A stretch of 60,345 nt of DNA from Syntrophus sp. PtaU1.Bin005. GTDB lineage: Bacteria > Desulfobacterota > Syntrophia > Syntrophales > Syntrophaceae. The notes under the pieces are model-generated. The model did no database searches and was not told where the DNA came from. It saw only the letters and a list, made by a program, of their open reading frames with translations. Positions 27,383 to 35,893 of this stretch are shown piece by piece (positions within the stretch are counted from its first letter, which is position 1; every line of letters starts with the position of its first letter). The stretch is from NCBI GenBank assembly GCA_002067745.1, contig MVRU01000008.1, forward strand, positions 1 to 60,345. Reading direction: 5' to 3'. The translations under genes were made by a program, and so were the position numbers.

Positions 27383-29167
27383 CTATTGTCCAGCCCCCTG
27401 GAACTCCTCGGGAAACCGCCTCCTCATGTAATGCTCCACATAATCGCGTATTTCCGTCGCGGAATTGAATGCAAGGACTTTATTCAACAGTTCGCGGGAT
27501 TCCTGCAGGGTGGCATTCTGGATGATCTTCTTCATCCGGGGAATCCCCAGGGGATTCATGCTCAGCTCATCCAGTTCAAGGCCAAGAAGAATCAGCGCGT
27601 AGAGGGGTTCCCCCGCCATCTCGCCGCACATCGCCACGCGGATGCCGTTTCGGTGCCCGGCGGCTGTAATCTGTGCGATGAGCCTTAACACGGCAGGATG
27701 AAGGGGCTCGTAGAGGTAAGCGACCCGCTCGTTGATCCGGTCGATCGCCAGGACATACTGGATCAGATCATTGGTGCCGATGCTGAAAAAATCCACTTCC
27801 TTCGCCAATTCTTCCGCAACGATGCCCGCGGAAGGCACTTCAATCATCACCCCGATTTCAATATCGCGGCCGATGGGAACATGTTCTTCAATCAGGTCCC
27901 CTTTGACGATATCGAAGATGCGCTTGGCTTCATGGATCTCCTCGATGCCGGAAACCATGGGGAACATGACCCGGAGCTTGCCGAAGGCGCCGGCGCGGAT
28001 AATGGCCCGCAACTGCACCTTGAACTGCTCGACTTCCTTCAGACAGAAACGTATGGCCCGCAGTCCGAGCTGAGGGTTCATTTCTTTGGCCAGTTTCGGA
28101 TCGGAGGTAAACTTATCGCCACCCAGATCGAAGGTCCGAATCGTCGACCAGGCCAGTCCCTCGATTCCGACGACCTGACGGTAATGGGCAAAATGCTCCT
28201 CCTCTGTCGGCAGACGATCCCGGTTGATATAGATGAATTCCGTCCGATAAAGGCCGATTCCTTCTGCGCCATGAAGAACCGCTGAAGGGATTTCTTCAAT
28301 AAATTCTATGTTGCAGCCGATATCAACGCGGCAGCGATCTTTCGTCATGGCCGGAAGCCGGGCATATTTCAGGAAATCTTCCTGAACGAGCTCATAATGC
28401 TTCTTCTTCTCCTGGTAACGCCTGGCCACTTCCGGATCGGGATTAACGATAATCAGCCCCGATGTTCCATCAATAATCAAGTCGTCATTGGTTTTAACGA
28501 CGCGCGTGATGTTCTGCAGACCCACAATGGCCGGAATTTCAATCGAACGGGCGACAATGGCGGTGTGGGATGTTTTGCCACCCATATCCGTGGCGAATCC
28601 CAGGACCTTGTGAACCATCATCTGGGCCGTATCAGCCGGAGAAAGATCCGAAGCCACAACAATAACCTCTTCCCGGATTTCGGAAAAGGGCGTTCTCTTT
28701 TCTCCCGAAAGATTGCGGAGGATTCGCTTTCCCACATACTGGATGTCACTGAATCGACTGCGGATATATTCATCCTCCACCCGGTCGAACAATTCCCGGT
28801 ATTGATCCAGGGTCATTCGGACGGCCCATTCGGCATTGACGCACGATTCCTTGATATGCCCGACGGTGTGGCGGATGAACGCCTGATCCCGTAACAGCAT
28901 AAGATGGACATCAATAATATACAGGGGCTCGGAACCGATCTTGCCATGAATGCCATCCTTGATGGCACGGAGCTCCCTCTCGGACTCCTTTAAAGCGGCT
29001 TCAAAGCGCTTGATTTCCTGAGGGATCAGGGATGTGTCACTCAGTTTGTACAAGGAAAGATCACTTCCCAGCGGATCAAAGAGGAAAGCCTTCCCACAGG
29101 CGATCCCCGGGGAAACACCGATCCCTTTCAACACGAACGTCTTTTTAACATCGTCCGTTATGCTCAT
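27383..29167 (-). CDS. ptsI: Phosphoenolpyruvate-protein phosphotransferase (PTS enzyme I)
   Basis: Cytoplasmic enzyme that takes phosphate from PEP and passes it to HPr. The 594 residues have the N-terminal HPr-binding helical region and the phospho-His domain with GGKTSHTAIVAR (His201). The PEP-binding barrel follows with GIGLYRTEFIYINRDRLPTEEEH, MFPMVSGIEEI, DFFSIGTNDLIQYVLAIDR and the catalytic-Cys segment VAMCGEMAGEP. No GAF domain is present, so it is the sugar-type EI rather than PtsP. It is last in the IID-HPr-EI unit and its start overlaps the HPr stop by four bases. Confidence 0.96.
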   Translation of the reverse strand: MSITDDVKKTFVLKGIGVSPGIACGKAFLFDPLGSDLSLYKLSDTSLIPQEIKRFEAALKESERELRAIKDGIHGKIGSEPLYIIDVHLMLLRDQAFIRHTVGHIKESCVNAEWAVRMTLDQYRELFDRVEDEYIRSRFSDIQYVGKRILRNLSGEKRTPFSEIREEVIVVASDLSPADTAQMMVHKVLGFATDMGGKTSHTAIVARSIEIPAIVGLQNITRVVKTNDDLIIDGTSGLIIVNPDPEVARRYQEKKKHYELVQEDFLKYARLPAMTKDRCRVDIGCNIEFIEEIPSAVLHGAEGIGLYRTEFIYINRDRLPTEEEHFAHYRQVVGIEGLAWSTIRTFDLGGDKFTSDPKLAKEMNPQLGLRAIRFCLKEVEQFKVQLRAIIRAGAFGKLRVMFPMVSGIEEIHEAKRIFDIVKGDLIEEHVPIGRDIEIGVMIEVPSAGIVAEELAKEVDFFSIGTNDLIQYVLAIDRINERVAYLYEPLHPAVLRLIAQITAAGHRNGIRVAMCGEMAGEPLYALILLGLELDELSMNPLGIPRMKKIIQNATLQESRELLNKVLAFNSATEIRDYVEHYMRRRFPEEFQGAGQ

Positions 29168-29433
29168 GATTCACCAAATTTATCCTCAAAAAGCCCTTCG
29201 AGACTTTCTATGGCCTGAAGGGCATCGGCACCTTCCGCCCGGACCGTCACCCGGCTTCCTTGAGGACAGGCCAGGGTCAGGATGCCCAGGAGACTTTTTC
29301 CATTAACCTCCCGACCATCTCTTTCCAGAACAATTTTTGACTTAAATCCTCTGGCGGCACTTACAAGTTTTGCCGCAGCGCGGGCATGAAGACCCAGTTT
29401 ATTTTTCAGTTCAAACGTCCGAATTTCAGTCAT
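29164..29433 (-). CDS. ptsH: Phosphocarrier protein HPr
   Basis: An 89-residue HPr starting at ATG 29433, which overlaps the IID stop by four bases; a longer in-frame start at 29520 would lie inside the IID gene. The phosphorylated histidine is His16 in KLGLHARAAAKLV. Ser47 in NGKSLLGILTLACPQG aligns with the regulatory serine that HPr kinase modifies in other bacteria, but no HPr kinase gene is in the window. It sits between IID and EI. Confidence 0.95.
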   Translation of the reverse strand: MTEIRTFELKNKLGLHARAAAKLVSAARGFKSKIVLERDGREVNGKSLLGILTLACPQGSRVTVRAEGADALQAIESLEGLFEDKFGES

Positions 29434-30185
29434 TTTACTGTGCACAGAAGGAAAACGATCACCACCATCCCGTACAGAATGTGCGCGGGAGACACCCCCT
29501 TCTTGACGGCCCAGAAGCACAAGAGGATACAGAAAAGCACCCCGATTTTCATGCCGATCCGCACCAGGGGAACAAGGGGAACCGCAACGTCTTTCGAGGC
29601 GATGAATGCCGCCAGAAGGGCAAGAAAGGACAGGGAAATCCAGCGGATCTTCCTTGCCTTCCCGAGAAGGTCCAAGCGCCGCACAAAATCGATCCCCATT
29701 TTACCCAATCGGTAGCCCTCGGTAAATCCCTTCCATCGCACCCATAAAGCCACCGAATTGTACATGCAGAAGGCAATCAGAGGCGCGGCAACAGATTCAT
29801 GAACGGCCAGCAGCACGCCGGCCAAGGCGGACAGCGGACGATACGCTCCCCAGAAAAATGAATCCCCTATAGCCGCGTAGGGTCCGCAAAGGGCGTTTTT
29901 CAAGGTGCCGGCATCTTCATTTTGGATGGATTGCTTCTTCAGGTTTTCCTCTTCAATGTGAACAACCGAGCCAAGAATGGGGCCGGTCATATAAGGATGG
30001 CTGTTAAACAATTGCAGGTGCCGCACCAGCAACTCCTGCGTGCGCCCCCGATCACGGTTCAGCAACCGGATAAAAGGAATCAGGGCATAGACAAAACCCA
30101 GATTTTGCATTCTCCAGAAATTAAAGGACGCCTGGATCAAGAGGGACCGCAAAAAAATTGAAACCAGCCGGGAAGATTTCATCAC
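29430..30185 (-). CDS. PTS mannose-family IID component
   Basis: Membrane subunit of a mannose/fructose/sorbose-class phosphotransferase permease. The 251 residues contain FLRSLLIQASFNFWRMQNLG near the N-terminus, FNSHPYMTGPILGSVVHIEEE, GPYAAIGDSFFWGAYRP, GFTEGYRLGKMGIDFVRRLD and C-terminal hydrophobic helices (about 175-195 and 212-250), all typical of IID. The genes for IIA, IIB and IIC that normally precede IID are absent: the region upstream is a divergent promoter region. The unit may serve a regulatory PTS or have its other subunits elsewhere. Confidence 0.9.
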   Translation of the reverse strand: MMKSSRLVSIFLRSLLIQASFNFWRMQNLGFVYALIPFIRLLNRDRGRTQELLVRHLQLFNSHPYMTGPILGSVVHIEEENLKKQSIQNEDAGTLKNALCGPYAAIGDSFFWGAYRPLSALAGVLLAVHESVAAPLIAFCMYNSVALWVRWKGFTEGYRLGKMGIDFVRRLDLLGKARKIRWISLSFLALLAAFIASKDVAVPLVPLVRIGMKIGVLFCILLCFWAVKKGVSPAHILYGMVVIVFLLCTVK

Positions 30186-30213
30186 AAAGATCCCTTAATT
30201 TCCGCAACACAGC

Positions 30214-30242
30214 TTGCTAGCACGAAACTGCCATGAAGTCAA
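30214..30242 (-). promoter_or_regulatory. Probable promoter of the IID-HPr-EI unit
   Basis: The minus strand shows TTGACT (30237-30242), a 17-base spacer ending in TGC, and TAGCAA (30214-30219). The TG one base before the -10 gives it extended -10 character. Transcription would start near 30207, about 20 bases before the IID ATG at 30185. Confidence 0.5.
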
Positions 30243-30300
30243 TGAATTCGGCTGAGGCTTACAAAAATTTTCTTCCGGGAAAGGACTCGCCAAGTTTTGC

Positions 30301-30329
30301 TTGACAGGCCCCGATTGTTCTGTTAGTGA
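30301..30329 (+). promoter_or_regulatory. Possible promoter of the PxxKW protein gene
   Basis: A perfect TTGACA (30301-30306) is followed after 17 bases by TAGTGA (30324-30329), preceded by TG at the extended -10 position. The -10 is weak by itself. The predicted start near 30336 leaves about 36 bases to the ATG at 30372. Confidence 0.42.
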
Positions 30330-30371
30330 TCACGCCCTTGGATATTAAATAAAGCTCAAGAGGTAAGAGAA

Positions 30372-30653
30372 ATGCTTTGTTCAACAATCAAACCGGGAAC
30401 CGACTGCGGATTCATGACCAAAAAAGGGTGCAGCTATGCCGGCGGTTCCTGCAAACCCGTTATCGACAGTTGCCTCGGATGCAATAAGATCGTTGAATTT
30501 GAAAGTGGAAACTACTGCAAACTCTATCCCGAGCCTGCCATCAAATGGCTCAAGGGAAAATGTCCCAGCGCTTCCCATGTCAAGCTCGAAATCAAGGAAG
30601 TCCAGGCGATCAACCCGCTGAAGGCCTCCAAGCGGGCTTCCAAGAAAAAATAA
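30372..30653 (+). CDS. PxxKW family cysteine-rich protein
   Basis: A 93-residue cysteine-rich protein with no signal peptide. The cysteines at positions 3, 12, 20, 27, 34, 37, 48 and 64 fall within the first two thirds, including a CLGC pair, and the name-giving PAIKW motif is at about 55-59. A lysine-rich tail ends the protein (ASKRASKKK). The family is recognised in Deltaproteobacteria by this motif but has no assigned function; the cysteine spacing would suit a bound metal or iron-sulfur cluster, which is an inference. The gene stands alone, divergent from the PTS unit. Confidence 0.85.
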   Translation: MLCSTIKPGTDCGFMTKKGCSYAGGSCKPVIDSCLGCNKIVEFESGNYCKLYPEPAIKWLKGKCPSASHVKLEIKEVQAINPLKASKRASKKK

Positions 30654-30701
30654 TCTCTTGATTGATCGGCCGGTGAAAAATCCGGCCATAGTCAACAATA
30701 A

Positions 30702-30755
30702 AGCCCTTTGAAAACACAGCCTGGTCCCGCCGGGTTCCGCATTTTTCAAAGGGCT
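30702..30755 (-). terminator. Large hairpin, likely terminator of the thrS-merR operon
   Basis: A 13-base perfect stem (30702-30714 with 30743-30755) encloses a 28-base loop that itself can form CCTGG/CCGGG. On the minus strand the 3' arm runs into TTTATTGTT, giving a modest T-rich tail. It is 94 bases past the merR stop at 30849. It could also end the convergent PxxKW transcript, though on the plus strand it is followed by A-rich sequence. Confidence 0.5.
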
Positions 30756-30811
30756 GAGGAAAAAATCGTTCGACAGGCGCGGTGTACGCCTCGACATCCT
30801 GTATGAAGATG

Positions 30812-30832
30812 CCTCACTGTGGCACGGTGAGG
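30812..30832. repeat. 21-bp near-perfect palindrome
   Basis: The sequence from CCTCAC to GTGAGG is a palindrome with only two mismatched positions across 21 bases, just past the merR stop (30849). It lacks a T tract on either strand, so it is not a simple terminator. It has the size and symmetry of a dimeric-regulator binding site. Confidence 0.4.
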
Positions 30833-30848
30833 TAAAAAATCTGTTTTA

Positions 30849-31196
30849 TTATTCTTTGAGCCACTCCCGAAGTTGTGTCAATCCCGTCTTGATTTCCGCC
30901 AGCTTCCGAGCCGTATCCGTTTCGCCGGCTTGAGCCTCGCGTCCCCGCTTCCGCAGAAGAAGCTGTCTTTTCGCACCTTTTATCGTAAAGAACTCTTCGT
31001 AGAGGAGGGTCTTGATCGTCATCAGTTCTTGAACATCCTGTCTCCGGTACAGCCTTTGATCGGCTTTTGTCCGAACCGGCCGCACGGACTTGAATTCCGA
31101 TTCCCAGTAGCGGAGGACAGAAGGCTCAACCCCAAGAATTCGGCTCACTTCGCTGATGCGGAAATATGCTTTTTCCGGGGGAAGGACATCGTTCAT
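30849..31196 (-). CDS. MerR-family transcriptional regulator
   Basis: A 115-residue protein with a MerR winged helix-turn-helix at about 12-75: FRISEVSRILGVEPSVLRYWE, then VRPVRTKADQRLYRRQDVQEL. A short helical C-terminus follows with no cysteine cluster or ligand domain, so it resembles the small MerR-like proteins that follow ihfA in many Deltaproteobacteria rather than metal sensors. It is the last gene of the thrS-to-merR run, 153 bases after ihfA. Target genes are unknown. Confidence 0.92.
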   Translation of the reverse strand: MNDVLPPEKAYFRISEVSRILGVEPSVLRYWESEFKSVRPVRTKADQRLYRRQDVQELMTIKTLLYEEFFTIKGAKRQLLLRKRGREAQAGETDTARKLAEIKTGLTQLREWLKE

Positions 31197-31349
31197 TATG
31201 AATTTTGTCGCTGATCCCGATCTTCAGAAATCAGATAAAAAAATGATGTTTTCAGTTCCCCTGCCTCAACACCTGAATGAACGGTGAGTTGAATCGAAAA
31301 GGCCTGCCCGGCTTTCCGAAGTTAAGGCATACCATTTTTCCTGAAGACT

Positions 31350-31625
31350 TCAATCGTTGAGCGCTTTCCTGAGGACCTGGCTGGATTTGAAAGTCAAAAC
31401 CCTGCGTTCTGAGATGGAAATTTCATCTCCGGTCTGCGGGTTTCTTCCTCTTCGCGATTTTTTCTCTTTAACGACAAAATTACCGAAACCGGATATCTTG
31501 ATCTTTTCACCCCGCCCGAGACTTTCCTTAATGATATCAAAAACAGACTCGACGATGCGGGCCGAGTCTTTTTTGGAAAAACCCAATTTTTCATATACAT
31601 TCTGAATGATATCTATCTTAGTCAT
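31350..31625 (-). CDS. ihfA: Integration host factor alpha subunit
   Basis: DNA-bending HU/IHF-family protein of 91 residues. The start at ATG 31625 is fixed by AGGAGGT seven bases upstream; a longer in-frame start at 31694 would overlap pheT. It opens MTKIDIIQNVYEKLGFSKKD, has the core ISGFGNFVVKEKKSRRGRNP with the intercalating proline arm, and ends VLTFKSSQVLRKAL. The place after pheT is the same as in E. coli, which supports ihfA over a generic HU. Confidence 0.95.
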   Translation of the reverse strand: MTKIDIIQNVYEKLGFSKKDSARIVESVFDIIKESLGRGEKIKISGFGNFVVKEKKSRRGRNPQTGDEISISERRVLTFKSSQVLRKALND

Positions 31626-31665
31626 TTGAGACCTCCTTGAAATGGTACAGATGCTCTGGCGCCAA

Positions 31666-34080
31666 TCATCTGATCTGAGCTCCCGTCCGGTCAACGATCC
31701 GTTGAACGATCGTTGAGTGAACCCGGTTCACCGTATCATCCGTTAATGTCGCAGTAAAGGACCGGTACGTAAACCTCAACCCCAGACTCTTCTTTCCTTC
31801 AGGAATGCCAGCACCGGCATATACATCAAAAATACGGACTCTTTCAAGCAAATCTTCACCTGTTGAAAGGGCCATATCCAGCATGTCACCCACTTCCATG
31901 GTCGAATCGATGACGAAGGCAACATCCCTCGAGCTCTCCGGATAACGTGAAAACTCCCTGTAGGTGACACTCTGTGGAACCTCCCCGGAGATGGCATCTA
32001 CATCCAATTCAAAAACCAGGGCGCGGTTCTTCAAATCCATGCGGGAAAGCACATCCGGATGAACCTCCCCCATGAACCCTATGGATTTTTCACCGAGAAA
32101 AATTCCACAGGCCCTGCCCGGATGGAGGAAGGTCTCGCGCGCCTTTGAACGGAACTGAACCCCATTCAGCCCCAAGCTGTCGGTCAGGCTTTCAACGCAG
32201 CCTTTCAAATCGTAGAAATCGACACCCGGCTCTCCCAAAGACCACAACTCATCATCCCGCATGCCTGTCATAAGACACCCCAACCGCTTCTTCTCCGTGG
32301 GCAGTTCTCCAGGCTTCCCCTGCAGAAAGATTTTGCCGAACTCAAAAATCTTCAGATTATAATCCCCGGCATTGACATTTTCGCGCATCACCTTAAGCAG
32401 GCCGTAAATCAAGGTGGTCCGCATGACCGACTGCTCTTCCGTCAGCGGATTTGAAATCGAAACGACCTTTCTGCGCTCATCCTCAACATTCAGCGCCAGG
32501 ATATCAGCGGCATCTGGAGAAATAAAGCTGTAGGTAATGACTTCAGATAATCCATTGCTTGTCAGGTGGTTCCGAATCTTTTCCTCGAGGACTCTTCTTA
32601 AACTCCTGTGAGCCGGAACCATCCCCGCGAGAGGGAGCGTCACCGGGATATGATGGTAGCCATGGATTCTTGCGATTTCTTCCACGAGATCAATCTCGCG
32701 GGTAATATCGACTCTGAAGGAGGGAGGCTTGACCAGATATTCCTCTTCTCCGCCCTCTTTCCGGCTGACTTCCATACCCAGATTTTCCAGGATTTTCGCC
32801 ATGTCCGCCGCAGGGATCTTCGTTCCCAGAACAGCATTGGCTCTCCCGCAGCGCAGGGAAATTTCCTCAACGGTCTTTACCTGCCTCGGATGTTCGTCAA
32901 TCCTTCCCCTGCAGATCGACCCTCCAGAGAGCTGGGCGGTCAATTGGGCGGCCCTGTCCAGCGCCCGAACAAGGCCTTCCGGATCAATCCCGCGCTCGAA
33001 GCGAAAGGCCGCATCCGTACTCATGCCCAAATCCCTGGCTGAGCGCCGGATGGAGGAGGGCGTAAAGTAGGCGCTTTCCAGGAGGATATCCCGTGTATCC
33101 GGCTTTATTTCCGAATTGAATCCCCCCATGATGCCGGCAATAGCCACCGGTTTGACGCCGTCACAGATCATCAGGGTGTCGGCCTTGAGAATACGCTCCT
33201 TTTCGTCGAGGGAGACGAATCGCTCTCCCTGCGTTGACCGCCGGACCACGATACGGTTCTCCTCCAGAAAACGGTAGTCAAAGGCATGAAGGGGCTGCCC
33301 CAGTTCCATCATGACAAAGTTCGTCACATCGACGACATTGCTGATGGAACGAAGCCCGACGGCTTCAAGGCGCAACCGCATCCACAGGGGGGAAGGCCCC
33401 ACCGTTACATTCCGGACCATGCGCGCCGTATAACGCGGGCAGAGATCGGGATCAAGGATTTGCACCGAAGCAAGCCCCTGGATGTCTTCATCCCTTTCCT
33501 GGAAGCGGATCTCCGGCAGACGGACCGTCCGGCCGGTGAGAGCGGCTATTTCCCGGGCGATGCCGATCATGGAGAGGCAGTCGGAACGGTTTGGCGTGAT
33601 TCCGATGTCAAAGACCGTATCCTTCAAGTCGAGGACCTCGGCAAGGTCGCCTCCCAGGGGAAGATCGGGAGACAGGATCATGATGCCTGTCGCATCTTCA
33701 CCGATGGCCAATTCCTCCTCGGAGCAGAGCATCCCATCCGAGTACTCGCCACGCAGCTTTGAACGCTTTATGGTATAACCTCCCGGAATGGTCGCACCCA
33801 CCCTGGCCAGGGGCACAACATCACCCTCGTGGATATTGTCCGCTCCACAGACGATGGGCAGGGTTTCAGCTCCCGTTGTCACGTCACACAGGTGAAGTTT
33901 GTCGGCGTTGGGATGGGGGCGGATTGACAGAATCTTCGCCACCACGACATGATTAAAGGAGGGTCCAACTTCCCGCACCGCATCAACTTCGAGGCCGGTC
34001 ATGGTCAGACAGTCCGCAACCTCGGCGGGCGTCAGATCAATGTCCACATAGTCTTTAAGCCATCTTAAACTTACTTGCAT
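31666..34080 (-). CDS. pheT: Phenylalanyl-tRNA synthetase beta subunit
   Basis: Beta chain of the tetrameric PheRS, which charges tRNA-Phe and edits mischarged Tyr. The 804 residues match the full-length bacterial form. The N-terminal tRNA-binding EMAP domain (about 40-150; VVVAKILSIRPHPNADKLHLC) is followed by the B3/B4 editing domain, B5 (near 400-475), a catalytic-like core with ITYSFISPDAADIL, and the C-terminal ferredoxin-like anticodon-binding domain (SRYPESSRDVAFVID to the end). It starts 38 bases after pheS. Confidence 0.97.
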   Translation of the reverse strand: MQVSLRWLKDYVDIDLTPAEVADCLTMTGLEVDAVREVGPSFNHVVVAKILSIRPHPNADKLHLCDVTTGAETLPIVCGADNIHEGDVVPLARVGATIPGGYTIKRSKLRGEYSDGMLCSEEELAIGEDATGIMILSPDLPLGGDLAEVLDLKDTVFDIGITPNRSDCLSMIGIAREIAALTGRTVRLPEIRFQERDEDIQGLASVQILDPDLCPRYTARMVRNVTVGPSPLWMRLRLEAVGLRSISNVVDVTNFVMMELGQPLHAFDYRFLEENRIVVRRSTQGERFVSLDEKERILKADTLMICDGVKPVAIAGIMGGFNSEIKPDTRDILLESAYFTPSSIRRSARDLGMSTDAAFRFERGIDPEGLVRALDRAAQLTAQLSGGSICRGRIDEHPRQVKTVEEISLRCGRANAVLGTKIPAADMAKILENLGMEVSRKEGGEEEYLVKPPSFRVDITREIDLVEEIARIHGYHHIPVTLPLAGMVPAHRSLRRVLEEKIRNHLTSNGLSEVITYSFISPDAADILALNVEDERRKVVSISNPLTEEQSVMRTTLIYGLLKVMRENVNAGDYNLKIFEFGKIFLQGKPGELPTEKKRLGCLMTGMRDDELWSLGEPGVDFYDLKGCVESLTDSLGLNGVQFRSKARETFLHPGRACGIFLGEKSIGFMGEVHPDVLSRMDLKNRALVFELDVDAISGEVPQSVTYREFSRYPESSRDVAFVIDSTMEVGDMLDMALSTGEDLLERVRIFDVYAGAGIPEGKKSLGLRFTYRSFTATLTDDTVNRVHSTIVQRIVDRTGAQIR

Positions 34081-34118
34081 AATGATCTTTTACTCACGAA
34101 TGAGATACCACCCTGTTA

Positions 34119-35135
34119 TTAAAACTGCTGAAGAAACCGCCATTCGTTCTCAAAGAAAAGGCGGATGTCGGTAATCCCGTATTTGAGCATGGCAATACGC
34201 TCCACTCCCAGGCCGAAGGCAAACCCTGTAAACTCTTCCGGATCATAACCGACATTCTCAAAAACGGCAGGATCTACCATGCCCGACCCGAGGATTTCCA
34301 GCCAGCCGCTCTGCCCGCATATGCGGCAGCCGCTGCCTTTGCACATGACGCACCGGATATCCACCTCTGCGCTGGGCTCCGTAAAGGGAAAATAGCTGGG
34401 CCGGAAGCGGATCACCGTTTCCTCCCCGAAGATCTGCTTGAGAAACGCGTCGAGAATGCCCTTGAGGTCGCCGAAAGTGACGCCCCTGTCGACCAGCAGG
34501 CCCTCAACCTGATGAAACATCGGCGTATGGGAAACGTCGGAATCCGGGCGATACACGCGCCCTGGAGAAATGATTCTCACCGGGGGCGCCTGCTTCTCCA
34601 TGATCCGAATCTGAACGGGAGAGGTATGGGTACGCAGCACGACCGTTTCCTCGATATAAAACGTGTCCTGCATGTCCCTGGCGGGGTGATCCTTGGGGAT
34701 GTTCAGAGCCTCGAAATTGTAATAATCCTTTTCAATCTCCGGCCCGTCAACAATGGAAAAACCGATTCCTGAAAATATGGCACAAATTTCTTCGAGAACC
34801 TGTGTAACCGGATGGATCCGGCCATAGCCGCTGCGCCTGCCGGGCAGCGTGACATCAATCGCCTCTCTGCGAAGGGCGTCCTCCCTTTTCAGAGCGGCCA
34901 GGGCCCCCTGGGCTTCTTCAAAGCTTGAAGCCAGGATGTCCTTGATCTCGTTTGCCCGCTTTCCGTAAAGCTGCTTCTCCTCGATGCTTAATTGGCCTAA
35001 ATTGCGCAGATACTGGGTCAGCAGTCCCTTTCTTCCCAGGAATTTGACCCTTACGGCAGACAGATCCGCTTCGGCTTTCGCCGCCTTTATCTCAGTCTCC
35101 GCCTCCTTCCGCAGTTTCTCCAGATCTTCAATCAT
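34119..35135 (-). CDS. pheS: Phenylalanyl-tRNA synthetase alpha subunit
   Basis: Catalytic chain of PheRS. The 338-residue product has an N-terminal coiled coil (about 1-90; [18 protein letters not shown]) and the class II core with [41 protein letters not shown] (motif 2 region), [30 protein letters not shown], and [14 protein letters not shown] (motif 3). [17 protein letters not shown] insertion resembles a small zinc knuckle. The ATG overlaps the rplT stop by four bases. Confidence 0.97.
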   Translation of the reverse strand: MIEDLEKLRKEAETEIKAAKAEADLSAVRVKFLGRKGLLTQYLRNLGQLSIEEKQLYGKRANEIKDILASSFEEAQGALAALKREDALRREAIDVTLPGRRSGYGRIHPVTQVLEEICAIFSGIGFSIVDGPEIEKDYYNFEALNIPKDHPARDMQDTFYIEETVVLRTHTSPVQIRIMEKQAPPVRIISPGRVYRPDSDVSHTPMFHQVEGLLVDRGVTFGDLKGILDAFLKQIFGEETVIRFRPSYFPFTEPSAEVDIRCVMCKGSGCRICGQSGWLEILGSGMVDPAVFENVGYDPEEFTGFAFGLGVERIAMLKYGITDIRLFFENEWRFLQQF

Positions 35136-35491
35136 GAAACAGGCTCACGCTTTGCGAGAAGAACGATTTCCGAAAACCCGCGGGGGTCATTAATGGCGAT
35201 ATCGGCCAGCACTTTTCGGTCAATCTCTACATTGGCCTTTCTCAAGCCGTCCATGAGCCGGCTGTAGGTCAGACCCTGTGCGCGCGAAGCGGCATTGATT
35301 CTGGCAATCCATAGCTTCCTGAATTCCCTCTTCCGTACCCTGCGATCCCGAAAGGCATAACTCAAAGCCCGGTCCACGGCTTCCGTCGCCGTCCGCAGCA
35401 ACCGGCTCCTCGCACCAAAGAACCCTTTGGCTAATTTGAAAATCTTTCTTCTCTTTTTCTTGGCGGTAACACTTCTTTTAACCCTAGGCAT
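35132..35491 (-). CDS. rplT: 50S ribosomal protein L20
   Basis: A 119-residue, highly basic ribosomal protein that organises 23S rRNA early in assembly and represses its own operon in other bacteria. It opens [17 protein letters not shown] and contains [15 protein letters not shown], the classic L20 core, then [20 protein letters not shown]. It follows rpmI by 63 bases and is coupled to pheS by a four-base overlap. Confidence 0.98.
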   Translation of the reverse strand: MPRVKRSVTAKKKRRKIFKLAKGFFGARSRLLRTATEAVDRALSYAFRDRRVRKREFRKLWIARINAASRAQGLTYSRLMDGLRKANVEIDRKVLADIAINDPRGFSEIVLLAKREPVS

Positions 35492-35554
35492 GATCCTAAG
35501 CCTCCTATGTGTAATTCCACTCCCTGTTCCTCGGCTCCGAAAAGACGGCGCCTC

Positions 35555-35752
35555 CTACAGATAGGGAATCAGTCGTTTAATCTGCCTTTCATCCCTTTTG
35601 TCAAGAATGGCGGATTTTCTCAGGTTTCTTTTACGCTTTGTCGTTTTTGTCGTCAGAATGTGGCTGGCATTGGCATGGTGCCTCCGGACTTTTCCGCTGC
35701 CGGTCAGTTTAAAGCGCTTCGCAGCGCCACGGTGTGTTTTTAGTTTCGGCAT
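35555..35752 (-). CDS. rpmI: 50S ribosomal protein L35
   Basis: A 65-residue basic protein starting at ATG 35752 ([18 protein letters not shown]), with the family's [18 protein letters not shown] segment and a C-terminal [10 protein letters not shown]. An in-frame start seven codons upstream is rejected because it lacks family similarity. The 141-base gap between infC and rpmI is where the L20-binding operator lies in E. coli. A weak TTGCCG/GATATT pair there could be an internal promoter. Confidence 0.97.
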   Translation of the reverse strand: MPKLKTHRGAAKRFKLTGSGKVRRHHANASHILTTKTTKRKRNLRKSAILDKRDERQIKRLIPYL

Positions 35753-35893
35753 TCTTCTCCCCTTGGTCTCCAAGCTGCCCGCAGAGGCAGTTCAGTCTGT
35801 TAGAATATCGTACAATCAAATAAAACACGGCAAACAGGATTCCCTGCCCCTAAATCCCGGAAAGGAACGAAAACCCCGCTATGTCATGATCCG

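Noticed and set aside
30668-30687. GGCCGG/CCGGCC hairpin as terminator of the PxxKW gene
   Set aside because: A six-base stem with an eight-base loop but no following T tract; possible RNA stabiliser only.
30381-30797. A 138-codon minus-strand reading frame
   Set aside because: Antisense to the PxxKW protein; contains the terminator-like hairpin and has no family features.
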